From: Brevundimonas alba
Lineage (GTDB): Bacteria > Pseudomonadota > Alphaproteobacteria > Caulobacterales > Caulobacteraceae
Direction of reading: 5' to 3'
NCBI RefSeq assembly: GCF_011927945.1
Contig: NZ_JAATJM010000002.1
Location: forward strand, 124,001-188,000
Length of the DNA stretch: 64,000 nt
Shown here: positions 52,503 to 62,414 of the stretch, in pieces
Layout: the number at the start of each line of letters is the position of its first letter
How positions within the stretch are numbered: the stretch's first letter is position 1
Translations under genes and position numbers: made by a program
Notes under the pieces: model-generated
The model's input: only the letters and a program-made list of their open reading frames with translations
What the model was told of the DNA's origin: nothing
Databases searched by the model: none

Positions 52503-53507
52503 TTAGCGTGCGGCGCGCGCCGCCGCCATCTCTCCCGCCAGCCGGATCGCCGCGATCAGGCTGTCCGCCCGCGCCACGCCCTTGCCGGCGATATCGAACC
52601 CGGTCCCATGGTCCGGCGAGGTGCGAACAACCGGCAGGCCCAGCGTCGCGTTTACCCCGCCCCAGAAGTCCAGCGTCTTGACCGGGATCAGCGCCTGGTC
52701 GTGATACAGGCACAAGACGGCGTCGTAGCCGGCGCGCGCCTCGTCGTGGAACAGGGTGTCGGCAGGCAGCGGGTCGGTGATTGCGATTCCTTCGCCGCGG
52801 AGCGCCGCCGCGGCCGGGATCAGTACCTCGATCTCCTCCAGCCCCAAGGCACCGCTCTCGCCGGCGTGGGGGTTCAGCGCCGCCAGCGCCAGCCGCGGCC
52901 GGGCAATGCCGAAGTCGCGCTGCATCGCCTCATGCACGACCCGGGCGGTGCGCATCACCCTCTCGCCGGTGACCAGCTCCGGCACCTCGGCCAGCGGCGA
53001 GTGGATGGTCACCAGACAGGCGCGCAGGTCCTTCGCCGTCAGCATCATCACGGGCCCCCGCGTGCTGGCGAACGGCGCATCGGCGGTCAGTTCGGCGATG
53101 AACTCCGTGTGTCCGGGAAAGCGGAAGCCGGCGGCATAGAGCGGCGCCTTGGCGATCGGCGCGGTGACGACCCCGCCGACGTCGCCCGCCATCGCCAGAT
53201 TGACCGCCTGCTCGATCCAGTCCGCCACCGTCCCGGCGTTCGCGGGGTTCGGCTGTCCGGGCTGTGCCGAGACGGGCAGGGGGGTGTCCAGCACCGGTAC
53301 GGCGCGACCGAACACCCCGGTGGCGTCGGCAGGCGCGGCCAGTGTCTGCACGGGCACACCCTGCGCCCGCATCAGGGCCGCATCGCCGACGACAGCGAAG
53401 GCCGGGCCGTCGCCGTCCTTCAGCGCGGACCAGGCGCGGGCGATGATCTCGGGTCCAACGCCCGCCGGCTCGCCCATGGTCAGGGCCAGCGGCGGGCCCG
53501 CGGTCAC
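52503..53507 (-). CDS. pdxA: 4-hydroxythreonine-4-phosphate dehydrogenase
   Basis: NAD-dependent step of pyridoxal phosphate synthesis. The 334-residue protein has LTMGEPAGVGPEI, the metal His in FPGHTEFIAEL, NPHAGESGALGLEEIEV, CLYHDQALIPVKTL and VRTSPDHGTGFDIAGKGVA. GTG 53507 overlaps the surA stop (GTGA). Ten bases to rsmA. Confidence 0.96.
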   Translation of the reverse strand: MTAGPPLALTMGEPAGVGPEIIARAWSALKDGDGPAFAVVGDAALMRAQGVPVQTLAAPADATGVFGRAVPVLDTPLPVSAQPGQPNPANAGTVADWIEQAVNLAMAGDVGGVVTAPIAKAPLYAAGFRFPGHTEFIAELTADAPFASTRGPVMMLTAKDLRACLVTIHSPLAEVPELVTGERVMRTARVVHEAMQRDFGIARPRLALAALNPHAGESGALGLEEIEVLIPAAAALRGEGIAITDPLPADTLFHDEARAGYDAVLCLYHDQALIPVKTLDFWGGVNATLGLPVVRTSPDHGTGFDIAGKGVARADSLIAAIRLAGEMAAARAAR

Positions 53508-54844
53508 TGCTTGAACTCGATCAGCGCATCTTCACGCAGATCGCGCATGTAGCGGCGCGCCAGCGTGGCGAGGTTGGCGCGGAACAGCTGGCTCTCGACC
53601 TGACGCACATCCGGCGCCTCGACGCCGCCGGCGCGGCGACCGCACACGGCCAGCAGGTGCAGGCCCAGTGGGGTGCGAACGGGGGTGCTGATGCTGCCGA
53701 CCGGGGCCGAACGCGCTACCTGCTGGAACTGCGGGGCGAGGTTCTGCACATCAGCCTCGCCGAGGTCGGCGCCGAGCAGACCCTGCTCGGACGTCGCCCG
53801 CTGAAGCATGCTGTCGCAGGTCAGCTGCGGCCGCAGGGCCTCCAGCCGCTGCGTCGCCGCCGCGATCTCGGCTTCGCTCGCGGTTTCCGGTGCCTCGATC
53901 ATGACCTGCTTCAGCTGGACCAGGCTGGACGCCGATCCGTCACGCTTGTCGCGCATGTAGATGATGTAGACGCCGCCCTCGACCGGAATCGGCCGGGAAA
54001 GCTGACCGACGTCCAGTTGGTCCATGGCGGTTTGAAGGGTGGGGTTCACGCTGCCCGCGACCACCCAGCCGGCGTCGCCGCCGCGGGTCGCCGAAGGCGC
54101 CGCCGAAAACTGCTGGGCAACGGCCTGGAAGGGCGCGCCCTGGACCATCTGCTGGACCAGCTGGTTGGCGCCGTTCATCGCCGCCTGCTGGCCACCGACC
54201 CGCGCGGCCTCGATGTAGATTTCGCCGATCAGATACTGCTTTTTCGAGGCGGCTTCGGACAGTTGCCGAACGGCCGCGTCGACCGCGCCCTTGCTGACCC
54301 GGGCCCGGCTCTGGAAGCGGCCGCCGACCAACTGCTGCCAGCCGATCTGCGTACGCAGCTGTTCGCGAAGTGTCTGCGGGCGGATGCCGCCGGCTTCGAG
54401 GAAGGACAGATAGGCCTGCGGCGTCGCGCCGGCCTCCTGCGCCATCTGCGCCAGCTCTTGGTCGACTTCCTCATCGGAGACCTTGAGGTCCTCGTAGTTG
54501 GCCAGTTCCTGGATCTGCAGACGCTCGTCGATCAGGGCGTTCAGGGCTTCCTGCTGGATCGCCGGGATGTTCTCGGCGGTAGGCTGGACCTGGGTCATGG
54601 CGATCAGCAGCAGCATCCGCTGACGCAGGTCGAAGCCGGTGATGACGCTGTCGTTGACGGTGGCGAGGACTCCGTCCGCCATCTGGAACTGCGGCGTGGG
54701 TGCGGCGGCCGCAGGCGGCGCCTGCCCAGCGGCCGGGTTCAGCGTGCCGGCCGCCGCCGGTTGCTGCGGCGGTGTCTGGGCCATGGCCGTCCCGGCCACG
54801 AGAGCGGCGATCGCCACGCCCGTCAGATAACGCTGAAAACGCAT
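53504..54844 (-). CDS. surA: Periplasmic chaperone/peptidyl-prolyl isomerase SurA
   Basis: Escorts outer-membrane proteins to the BAM complex. A 446-residue protein with a signal peptide (LTGVAIAALVAGTAMAQ), a Pro/Ala/Gln spacer, the SurA N-domain (VNDSVITGFDLRQRMLLLIA, EALNALIDERLQIQELANYE) and a parvulin domain (ATRGGDAGWVVAGSVNPTL, GVYIIYMRDKRDG). Follows lptD by 98 bases. Confidence 0.95.
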   Translation of the reverse strand: MRFQRYLTGVAIAALVAGTAMAQTPPQQPAAAGTLNPAAGQAPPAAAAPTPQFQMADGVLATVNDSVITGFDLRQRMLLLIAMTQVQPTAENIPAIQQEALNALIDERLQIQELANYEDLKVSDEEVDQELAQMAQEAGATPQAYLSFLEAGGIRPQTLREQLRTQIGWQQLVGGRFQSRARVSKGAVDAAVRQLSEAASKKQYLIGEIYIEAARVGGQQAAMNGANQLVQQMVQGAPFQAVAQQFSAAPSATRGGDAGWVVAGSVNPTLQTAMDQLDVGQLSRPIPVEGGVYIIYMRDKRDGSASSLVQLKQVMIEAPETASEAEIAAATQRLEALRPQLTCDSMLQRATSEQGLLGADLGEADVQNLAPQFQQVARSAPVGSISTPVRTPLGLHLLAVCGRRAGGVEAPDVRQVESQLFRANLATLARRYMRDLREDALIEFKQ

Positions 54845-54942
54845 GTCAGTCCTGGTTCCTCAAGCGGCGCCGGTTGGTCCGAGCCGATTCTGGCGACCTG
54901 CGCGCAACCGAAATCGCACGCCGGCCGGCGCCCGTCGCCCCG

Positions 54943-57393
54943 TCAATATCCTGTACCGCCGAAAGTGGCGAGGGTTAGGCGCACATACGGCCCCTCGGAG
55001 GGTCCGGACGGTCTGACGCTGGTGTTGTCGCGGCGCCACCCCAGTTCGAAGCGGAAGCAATCGTCGTCGAACAACAGGCCGACTTCCGACTGCACCAGGT
55101 AGCCCGGATCGGGCTGTCCGGGCCGCGGCGTGCGCTCCAGATCGGCGATGCCGGAGAAGGCAATGCCCCAGTTGCCATAGACGAACTGTTGTCCCGCCAG
55201 CTGCAGGAACTCGTAGTTGCGGTTGTTCGGCCCGGCCAGCGGATTGGATCGGTCGAGGATGTAGCTGACCGTGGCCAGGTTGCGCCGTCCCCAGCGCCCG
55301 TCGACCGCAATCTCCGCCCGCCGGACATTGCCGCCCGAATCGATCGTCGCATGGCCCCAGCCGCGGATGCGGTCCGACGGCGAGAAATCACCCTGCACCA
55401 CCCAGTCCGACGTGTCGGACGCCAGTCCGGACGGGTCGTAGAGCTGCGCCGGCGCGTCCGGCACGGACACGAGGAAGGCCGGTTCCTCGTCGGCGCGCAG
55501 GCTGCGCCCGATGAACAGGCTGGCCTGCCGGCCCTCATCCCAGCGCAGCGTGGTGCGCACGCCTGTGGTCAGGCGGAGCCCCCCTTCATAGAGGTCGTAA
55601 CCGGGGAACCGGTCGACCCGGAACAGCGAGCTCTCGTCCAGCTCCACCGTCTGGCTGTCCTCGATCGGAATGCGCGGGTCCAGATCGGGATCGGTCGAGA
55701 TCGACAGCTGCGCCATCGGCTCGAGGATCATGTCCGTCGCGCCGAACCGGCGGATCAGCGGATAGCTCACGTCCACGCCCGCGATCGCCCGGCCGCGGCC
55801 GAACGCCTCCTCGTCGAGGCCCAGCGCGGGGGGCAGGTCGCCGACGGAGTAGAGATCGGCCCTCAGGTCGACGAAGGGCTCCCAACGGACGCCGATCGGC
55901 GAGATCATCGTCTTGCGCCAGTCTGCCTGCGCAGACACGCGGCGGCTGTCGACGCCGGGCAGACCCGGCGTGACGAGCGGGGCGACTACTTCCGGCCGCA
56001 GCACAGGACTGCCGACGTAGTCGTCACGATAGAGCGAAACCGCCGACCCGCGCAGCCGCAGGCGACCGCCGAGCACCGGACCGTCGGGCTCCCATCGCGC
56101 CTCGATCAGCGGAGCCACGACGGGCAGCGTCCCGTCGTCCTCGAACACGTTCAGCGCGGGCGTGACCGGGTTGAACTGTGCAACCCTCAGGCTCTGCAGG
56201 GTGAAGGCGGCGACCGAGACGTAGGACCGGTCGGTCTGGTGCTCGGCGTACAGCTGGCTGATCAGGCGACGCTGATCGCCATAGTAGAGGCCGTTGTCCT
56301 GATAGGGATCGCGGACGTCGTAGCGGTCGAACAGCGTCTTGTCCGAGGTCCGCTCCGCTGTGAAGCCCCACCGCCACGGTCCGTCCGGATCGAACCGTCC
56401 GTAGCCCAGGAAATAGCTGCGGCTGGTCCGGTCCCCGAATTTGACGTTGCTCTCGGCGTCGCCGTCGCCGTCCAGATCGAAGTCGCCGAAATTGCGCTCG
56501 TAGGTGTAGCCGCCGCGCAGCACGACCAGACCGTTCTCGAACCGCCGCCGCCACTGAAGATTGAGCAGCGGCGCTATGCGGCTGTTGATCTGCGGGCTGA
56601 TCAGCCAGTCCTCGGACGGTGAAATCACCTGCAGGTATGGAATCTCGAGGCTGAACCCGCGGCCTTCGTCATAGCTGGGGATCGGCACCAGGAAGCCCGA
56701 GGCCCGCTCCACCGTCGGATCCGGGTGGGCGAAATAGGGCAGGTAGAACACCGGCACCCCGCCAACGCGGAACACGGCGTTGCGGTACAGGACCGCGCGC
56801 AAGCTTTCGTCCTGAACCACCTTCTCGGCCTGGATCGAGATGCTGGGTTCCTTGGGGTTCCCCTCGGCGTCGCAGATCGGGCAGGGCGTGAAGAGCGCGT
56901 AGTTCAGCTCGTTGACGTTCTCGCTGCGGCGCACGGCCGTCGCCGCCATCAGGTGGGCGCCATTGCGGAACCGCGTCGCGAAATCGACAGCGACGCCCGC
57001 CTTCAGGTCCGAATCCAGCTCCAGATGACTGGCGAAGATGACATTGCCCTCGGGATCGACGAACTCGACCCGGTCATCCGCCGTCGCCACGCCCGCGTTC
57101 AGGTCATAGGTCAGCTGTCCCGCCCGAAGGGTGGTGTTGCGGAACCGGGCGAGGACCCGCTCGGTCTCCCCTGTCGCCGTCAGTACGTCGCCATCGCGCG
57201 ATACGGTCCCCGCATCGAGATAGACGGCTTCGGGCGGCAGGCCGTCGGGTCCCGTCTGCGCTCGCGGCGTCGTGGCCGCCGGCGTGTCCTGCGCCAGCGC
57301 GGCGCCGCTCCATGACACAAGGGCCACGGCGGCAGCGCCGGCCAGAAGCCGGAGGCGCAGGGCTCCCGTTTCGACGCGGCGGTCACGCGGCAT
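54943..57393 (-). CDS. lptD: LPS-assembly protein LptD
   Basis: Outer-membrane beta-barrel that inserts LPS with LptE. An 816-residue protein: signal peptide ending AALAQD, an OstA jellyroll domain (DGDVLTATGETERVLARFRN, DPEGNVIFASHLELDS), paired Cys in TPCPICDAEGNP, then the C-terminal barrel (YGNWGIAFSGIADLERT, LGWRRDNTSVRP). First of the lptD-surA-pdxA-rsmA run. Confidence 0.96.
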   Translation of the reverse strand: MPRDRRVETGALRLRLLAGAAAVALVSWSGAALAQDTPAATTPRAQTGPDGLPPEAVYLDAGTVSRDGDVLTATGETERVLARFRNTTLRAGQLTYDLNAGVATADDRVEFVDPEGNVIFASHLELDSDLKAGVAVDFATRFRNGAHLMAATAVRRSENVNELNYALFTPCPICDAEGNPKEPSISIQAEKVVQDESLRAVLYRNAVFRVGGVPVFYLPYFAHPDPTVERASGFLVPIPSYDEGRGFSLEIPYLQVISPSEDWLISPQINSRIAPLLNLQWRRRFENGLVVLRGGYTYERNFGDFDLDGDGDAESNVKFGDRTSRSYFLGYGRFDPDGPWRWGFTAERTSDKTLFDRYDVRDPYQDNGLYYGDQRRLISQLYAEHQTDRSYVSVAAFTLQSLRVAQFNPVTPALNVFEDDGTLPVVAPLIEARWEPDGPVLGGRLRLRGSAVSLYRDDYVGSPVLRPEVVAPLVTPGLPGVDSRRVSAQADWRKTMISPIGVRWEPFVDLRADLYSVGDLPPALGLDEEAFGRGRAIAGVDVSYPLIRRFGATDMILEPMAQLSISTDPDLDPRIPIEDSQTVELDESSLFRVDRFPGYDLYEGGLRLTTGVRTTLRWDEGRQASLFIGRSLRADEEPAFLVSVPDAPAQLYDPSGLASDTSDWVVQGDFSPSDRIRGWGHATIDSGGNVRRAEIAVDGRWGRRNLATVSYILDRSNPLAGPNNRNYEFLQLAGQQFVYGNWGIAFSGIADLERTPRPGQPDPGYLVQSEVGLLFDDDCFRFELGWRRDNTSVRPSGPSEGPYVRLTLATFGGTGY

Positions 57394-57441
57394 TCAGGCT
57401 CACTCGGTGGACGGCGGAGGGATGACGGGCGGGGGCTTCGC

Positions 57442-58560
57442 TTAGCCGTCTTCGGTATAGAACAGCAAGGTGAAGGCGGCGAGCGCCGTCAGCACCGGCG
57501 GCAGCCACGCCGCCAGCCATGGCGGAATGACTTCCGCCGAACCAAAGGCCGACGCGGCCTGATTGACGAAGAAGAAGCCGAAACCCAGCACCACGGCCGC
57601 AAAACTCATCCGCGCCAGATCGCCCAGACGCATGAGGCGCAGGGAGAAGGCGGCGGCGAGGATCGACATGGCGGCGAACATCAACGGCGTCGCCAGCAGT
57701 TGTTGCAGCCTCAGCCGGTAGGCCGTGCTTGAGAAACCCGCCGCCTCGACGCGCGCGATCTGGCCCGGCAGCGACCAGAAGGGGGTCGATTGGGGCCGCG
57801 CAAAGCGTTCGAACGCCTCATCGTCCGCGAGGCTGGAGAGCAGGTCGAGCGTCTCGTAACGCACGGCCCGCTGCCCGATCTGGGCGCCGACGGCGTCCAC
57901 AAGCCGCCAGCGGCCGGCGCTCAGGGACGCGGAGGCGGCGTCGATCCGTTCGCGGAACGTGCGGTGGCCGTCGCCGTCGTTGGCGTAGATGAAGAAGGTC
58001 ACGCCCAGCAGACGCGCATTGGTCCGGTCCTGCCGCTCGGCCCGGATGACCATCTGGCGCGTGTCGTCCCCTTCGCGAATCCACACCGCTTCGGCCGCAT
58101 TCGCCGCGCCCGACAACCGGGTGCGCTCGCGCTGGAACAAGCCGTCCCCCGAGGCCGCCAGCGGTCCGAGCGCGGCCACGGTGACAATGCCGAACAGGAA
58201 GGCCGCCCCAGCCGCAGGCAGCACAAACCGCCACGCCGAGAGTCCCGCCGCGCGCATGGCGATCAGTTCGCTGCGCCGGTTCAGACCGACGAACGCCGCC
58301 AGGGTGCCGAACAGGAAGACGAACGGCAGCAGTTGGATGATCACCTGGGGCGACTTCAGCAGCATCAGGCCGAGGATGCGCACGCCCGACAGGTCGACGT
58401 CCGAGCCGACGCCCCGTGAGATCTCCACGAAGTCGATCAGCATGATCAGAGCCGAGATGACGCCCAGCGCGACCGCCAGAGAACGGGCCTGCTGAACCAG
58501 CACATAGCGTTCGATCCGCCCCAGCCGGAACCAGGACGCGCGGAGCCTCGAGGCGCTCAT
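57442..58560 (-). CDS. lptG: LPS export permease LptG
   Basis: Inner-membrane half of the LptB2FG transporter. The 372-residue protein has TMs in YVLVQQARSLAVALGVISAL, VIIQLLPFVFLFGTLAAFVG, a periplasmic domain, and C-terminal TMs (LLATPLMFAAMSILAAAFSL). ATG 58560 overlaps the lptF stop as ATGA. The pair lies directly upstream of lptD. Confidence 0.95.
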   Translation of the reverse strand: MSASRLRASWFRLGRIERYVLVQQARSLAVALGVISALIMLIDFVEISRGVGSDVDLSGVRILGLMLLKSPQVIIQLLPFVFLFGTLAAFVGLNRRSELIAMRAAGLSAWRFVLPAAGAAFLFGIVTVAALGPLAASGDGLFQRERTRLSGAANAAEAVWIREGDDTRQMVIRAERQDRTNARLLGVTFFIYANDGDGHRTFRERIDAASASLSAGRWRLVDAVGAQIGQRAVRYETLDLLSSLADDEAFERFARPQSTPFWSLPGQIARVEAAGFSSTAYRLRLQQLLATPLMFAAMSILAAAFSLRLMRLGDLARMSFAAVVLGFGFFFVNQAASAFGSAEVIPPWLAAWLPPVLTALAAFTLLFYTEDG

Positions 58561-59690
58561 GCGAACCTCGCTTTCAGCCGCTCGACCACGGGCCAGCTGC
58601 GGCGACGGCGCGGCTTCAGGGCCCGGAACAGCAGGCGCAGCGCGATCACGGTCGCCGCGATGGGCAGCAGGTACTGGAAGACATTCAGCCAGCCGTTCCA
58701 CGCGCTGGCCGCCACCACGCCGTAGCCGACGATGCGGATGATCAGAAAGGCCCCGGCGACCCGGGCGATGCGCAGGCTGTAGCCGGTCCGGCTGAACTGG
58801 CCCCCGAGAATGGCCGACAGCGCCATCGCCATGGCCAGCAGGGCGTAGAGCGGCGCCGACAGCCGCGAATGCGCCTCCGCCGCCAGTTCCCCCGCCGAAC
58901 CCACCTTGTCCAGTTCCTGCGGCGACGGGTTGAGCAGCTGCGTCAGATACAGGTCGGACGGCTTGTAGCGGATGGTGTCGGTCACGTCGGAATACTGGCC
59001 GAGCGGGACGTCCTGCCGACCGAACGACAGATGCTCCAGCACGCCCCGCTTGGAGTATCGCTGCCACGACCCGTCGATCAGGGTCAGGATCGGCTCGCCG
59101 TCGATGCGCGAGAATCGCGCCTCGGCGGCGTCCCAGGTCGTCACCCGGTCGCCCTCGGCCTGGTAGATGAAGATGTTCTTCAGCAGCCCGTTCTGCTCGA
59201 TCTGCTGCACATAGACCGTCAGGCCCTCGGGCCCCTGCACGAAGCGGCCTTCCTCGACTAGCAGGGCGGCCAGATCGGTGCGCACGGCGAAGGCCTCGGC
59301 CCGCGCCTGCCGCTGCGCCCACGGCTGCAGGACCGTCGTGATGATCAGTGTCAGCACCGCCGCGATCGCCGCGATCCGCACCGCGGGTCGAATCGCGGAC
59401 CAGCGGGTCACGCCGGCGGCGAACACCGCGGTCAGCTCCTGTTCCCTCTGCAGCCGGGTCAGGGCGACCAGCGCGCCGACGAACAGACCGATCGGAACGA
59501 TCACCGCCAGAAGTTGCGGAACGGCCAGCAGGGTCAGCTTGATCATGACCCAGACGCTCTGCCCCCGCTCCACGATAAGCTCGAGTTGATCGAGGCTCTG
59601 GCTCAGGATGCCGATTCCGGCCAGCGCGGCGCACGCTCCGATGACCGGGCGGGCGATCTGGCGGAAAAGATAACCTTGAATCAGCGTCAT
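58557..59690 (-). CDS. lptF: LPS export permease LptF
   Basis: The other LptB2FG permease half, 377 residues. LIQGYLFRQIARPVIGACAA, RGQSVWVMIKLTLLAVPQLL, LFVGALVALTRLQREQELTA precede a periplasmic jellyroll; C-terminal TMs include LLAMAMALSAILGGQFSRTG. ATG 59690 is the family start. Divergent from pepA across 130 bases. Confidence 0.95.
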   Translation of the reverse strand: MTLIQGYLFRQIARPVIGACAALAGIGILSQSLDQLELIVERGQSVWVMIKLTLLAVPQLLAVIVPIGLFVGALVALTRLQREQELTAVFAAGVTRWSAIRPAVRIAAIAAVLTLIITTVLQPWAQRQARAEAFAVRTDLAALLVEEGRFVQGPEGLTVYVQQIEQNGLLKNIFIYQAEGDRVTTWDAAEARFSRIDGEPILTLIDGSWQRYSKRGVLEHLSFGRQDVPLGQYSDVTDTIRYKPSDLYLTQLLNPSPQELDKVGSAGELAAEAHSRLSAPLYALLAMAMALSAILGGQFSRTGYSLRIARVAGAFLIIRIVGYGVVAASAWNGWLNVFQYLLPIAATVIALRLLFRALKPRRRRSWPVVERLKARFA

Positions 59691-59820
59691 AAACGGAGGA
59701 AATCGCCCGTTGCAGGCGGCGGCTGGAACGCCTCTAATACACATCACCGCGCACCGGCGACAGGCCCGCGCGACCCTTGTAAGCGCGTCCGGGGCCTCCA
59801 GTCCCCGGCTGGAGTAGCCC

Positions 59821-61296
59821 ATGAAGATCGAGTTCGTCGCCTCCGCAGCCGCAGCCGAAGTGCTGGCGGTGCTGGTCCACGAAGGCCGCGCCTTCCACGG
59901 CATGGGCGCCCAGCTGGATTCGGCCGCTTCCGGCGCCCTGACGCGGGCGATGGGCGCCAGCCGCTTCACAGGCGGCTCGAACAGCACCCTCGTCGTCGCC
60001 GCCCCGTCCGGCATCGACGCCGGCACGGTGGTGCTGACGGGCGCGGGCGATCCCGGGAAGTTCGACGATCTGGCCCTCGAGGCCGCGGCCGGCGCCGCCT
60101 ATCACGCCGTCAAGATGTCCGGCGCGACCTCGCTGACGATCGACGCCCATTCGCTGACCGCGGACCAGGCCGCCCGCGCCGCCTTCGCCGCCCGTCTGGC
60201 CAGCTATCGCTTCCTCAAATACCGCACCACGCTGAAGCCCGAGAAGACGCCGTCGATCGAGACGATCAAGGTCGTCGCCGCCGACGTGAAGGCCGCCGAG
60301 GCCGCCTACGCCAGCCTTTCGCCCGTCGCCGAGGCCGTCGAGTTCTCGCGCGATCTGGTCAGCGAGCCGGCCAACATCCTCTATCCCGAAGAGTTCGCGA
60401 AGCGGGTCAAGGCGCTGGAGAAGCTCGGCCTCGAGGTCGAGATCCTCGGCGAAAAGGAGCTCGAGAAACTCGGCTTCCGCACCCTGCTGGCCGTCGGTCA
60501 GGGCAGCGTGCGTGACAGCCAGGTCGCCATCATGAAGTGGAACGGCGGCGCCAAGGGCGACCAGCCGATCGCCTTCGTCGGCAAGGGCGTCTGCTTCGAC
60601 ACCGGCGGCATCTCGATCAAGCCCGCTGACGGCATGGAAGACATGAAGTGGGACATGGGCGGCGCCGCCGCCGTGGCCGGCCTCATGCACGCGCTCGCCG
60701 GCCGCAAGGCGAAGGTCAACGCCGTGGGCGTGCTCGGCCTCGTCGAGAACATGCCGGACGGTAACGCCCAGCGCCCGGGCGACGTGGTCATGTCGCTGTC
60801 GGGCCAGTCGGTCGAGGTGCTGAACACCGACGCCGAGGGCCGCCTCGTTCTGGCCGACTGCCTCTGGTACACCCAGGAGCGTTTCAAGCCGAAATTCATG
60901 CTCGATCTGGCGACCCTGACCGGGGCCATGATCGTCGCCCTCGGCCTCGAATACGCCGGTGTCTTCTCGAACTCGGACGAGCTGGCGAACAACTTCCTCG
61001 CCGCCGCGCCCAAGGTCGGCGAGAACGCCTGGCGGATGCCGATCCCGGCCGCCTACGAGCGCCACATCGACAGCCCGATCGCCGATGTGAAGAACACCGG
61101 CAACGGCCGCGCCGGCGGTTCGATCACCGCCGCCCTGTTCCTGCAGCGCTTCACCAACGGCACGCCCTGGGCCCACATCGACATCGCCCCGACGGCCTGG
61201 GTCAAGGACAGCAAGTCCCCGACCGTGCCGGACGGCGCCGTCGGCTGGGGCGTCCGCACCCTCGACCGTATGGTGGCGGACTCTTACGAGAGCTGA
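59821..61296 (+). CDS. pepA: Leucyl aminopeptidase (M17)
   Basis: Removes N-terminal residues; a hexameric two-metal enzyme. The 491-residue protein has VGKGVCFDTGGISIKPADGM (Lys and metal Asp), KWDMGGAAAVAGLMHALA, VENMPDGNAQRPGDVV and the signature NTDAEGRLVLADCLWY, then ATLTGAMIVALG. ATG 59821. Following holC is 23 bases away. Confidence 0.97.
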   Translation: MKIEFVASAAAAEVLAVLVHEGRAFHGMGAQLDSAASGALTRAMGASRFTGGSNSTLVVAAPSGIDAGTVVLTGAGDPGKFDDLALEAAAGAAYHAVKMSGATSLTIDAHSLTADQAARAAFAARLASYRFLKYRTTLKPEKTPSIETIKVVAADVKAAEAAYASLSPVAEAVEFSRDLVSEPANILYPEEFAKRVKALEKLGLEVEILGEKELEKLGFRTLLAVGQGSVRDSQVAIMKWNGGAKGDQPIAFVGKGVCFDTGGISIKPADGMEDMKWDMGGAAAVAGLMHALAGRKAKVNAVGVLGLVENMPDGNAQRPGDVVMSLSGQSVEVLNTDAEGRLVLADCLWYTQERFKPKFMLDLATLTGAMIVALGLEYAGVFSNSDELANNFLAAAPKVGENAWRMPIPAAYERHIDSPIADVKNTGNGRAGGSITAALFLQRFTNGTPWAHIDIAPTAWVKDSKSPTVPDGAVGWGVRTLDRMVADSYES

Positions 61297-61319
61297 CGCG
61301 GCTGAAAGGCAGGGCAGGG

Positions 61320-61781
61320 GTGGCTGACGCCGGACCTGAAATCTGGTTCTACCATCTCGAGCGCTCGACGCTCGACCAGGTGCTGCCCGGTCTGCTGGAA
61401 AAGACGCGGGAGCGGGGCTGGCGGGCGCTGGTCCGCGCCGCCGACGAACGCCTGCTCGACGACATCGACGAACGGCTCTGGATCTACCGGGACGACAGCT
61501 TCCTCGCCCATGGCCGGGCTTCGGAGCCCGAGGCGGCCCGCCAGCCGATCCTGCTCACCGACGCTTCGGAGAACCCGAACGGCGCTCAGGCGCTGTTCAT
61601 CGTGGACGACGCACAGCTTGGCGATACGAAAGGGTTCGATCGATGCTTCATCATCTTCGACGGCAGGGACGATACCGCACTGCAGGCGGCCCGGGTTCGC
61701 TGGAAGACGCTGAAGGACGCGGGCGCCAACCTCGCCTACTGGAAGCAGTCGCCCGAGGGGCGTTGGGAAAAGGCGGCCTGA
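61320..61781 (+). CDS. holC: DNA polymerase III subunit chi
   Basis: Clamp-loader accessory protein that links SSB to the polymerase. The 153-residue protein matches HolC: EIWFYHLERSTLDQVLPGLL, WRALVRAADERLLDDIDERL, SFLAHGRASEPEAARQPILL, RCFIIFDGRDDTALQAAR and RWKTLKDAGANLAYWKQ. GTG start at 61320. The pepA-holC order is conserved in proteobacteria. Confidence 0.95.
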   Translation: MADAGPEIWFYHLERSTLDQVLPGLLEKTRERGWRALVRAADERLLDDIDERLWIYRDDSFLAHGRASEPEAARQPILLTDASENPNGAQALFIVDDAQLGDTKGFDRCFIIFDGRDDTALQAARVRWKTLKDAGANLAYWKQSPEGRWEKAA

Positions 61782-62095
61782 TCCCCCTCGCGGCGCTGGC
61801 GGCCTGCTCGTCGACCCCGGCGTCCGACGCGCCCGCGCCCCGCGCCGTCGAGGAGGCGCAGATGAGCCAGCCCATCGGCACGCGCCCCACCGACCCGACC
61901 GCCGATCTTTGCAAAGCCGGAGAGCTGCAGTGGCTGGTCGGCCGGTCGAAGTCCGAAATCCCCGTGCCGGTCGAGATCGTCAACCGGCGGGTGACCTGCA
62001 CCACCTGCCCCGTGACCGAGGACTATTCCCCGCACCGCCTGAACATCTTCTTCAACGAGCAGACCGAAATCGTCGAACAGGTCCGCTGCGGCTGA
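61763..62095 (+). CDS. I78-inhibitor-like lipoprotein, copy 1
   Basis: First of three tandem paralogues. From TTG 61763, inside the holC 3' end, the product reads MGKGGLIPLAALAACSS, a lipoprotein signal with an LAAC lipobox. The C-terminal 60 residues match the I78 peptidase-inhibitor pattern: LCKAGELQWLVGRSKSEI, then RLNIFFNEQTEIVEQVRCG. In I78 proteins a PG-containing loop precedes the RLN strand; here it is RRVTCTTCPVTEDY with a CxxC. About 110 residues. An ATG at 61862 is possible but loses the signal. Confidence 0.68.
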   Translation: MGKGGLIPLAALAACSSTPASDAPAPRAVEEAQMSQPIGTRPTDPTADLCKAGELQWLVGRSKSEIPVPVEIVNRRVTCTTCPVTEDYSPHRLNIFFNEQTEIVEQVRCG

Positions 62096-62117
62096 AGCCA
62101 ACCAAGGGAGACGCGTG

Positions 62118-62414
62118 ATGAAGATCCAATGGCTACCCCTCGCCGCCGCCGGCCTGCTGGCCGGAGCCTGCGCCCCGATGGACGGCGACGCCTCCGCGCC
62201 CATGCCTCCGGATGATGGCCCGTCCCAGTGCAGGGCCGACCAGTACCAGCGCTTCGTCGGCCGCAACCGCTCGGAACTGCCGGCCCAGCCCGCGGGCGAG
62301 ACCTGGCGCGTCACCTGCACGACCTGCCCCGTGACCATGGACTACAACCCGACCCGGCTGAACGTCTTCTATGAGCAGTCCACCGGCATCATTCGTGAAG
62401 TGAAGTGCGGATGA
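62118..62414 (+). CDS. I78-inhibitor-like lipoprotein, copy 2
   Basis: A 98-residue paralogue with lipobox (MKIQWLPLAAAGLLAGACAP), then an acidic/Pro spacer and the I78-like core: QCRADQYQRFVGRNRSELP, WRVTCTTCPVTMDYNPTRLN, FYEQSTGIIREVKCG. AAGGGAGACGCG precedes ATG 62118. It overlaps the third copy as ATGA. The CTTCP motif is identical to copy 1. Confidence 0.78.
   Translation: MKIQWLPLAAAGLLAGACAPMDGDASAPMPPDDGPSQCRADQYQRFVGRNRSELPAQPAGETWRVTCTTCPVTMDYNPTRLNVFYEQSTGIIREVKCG

Noticed and set aside
57442..59634. Single reverse frame spanning lptG and most of lptF
   Set aside because: The upstream part reads lptF in the wrong frame (Arg/Gly-rich); true LptF and LptG are two frames meeting at an ATGA overlap.
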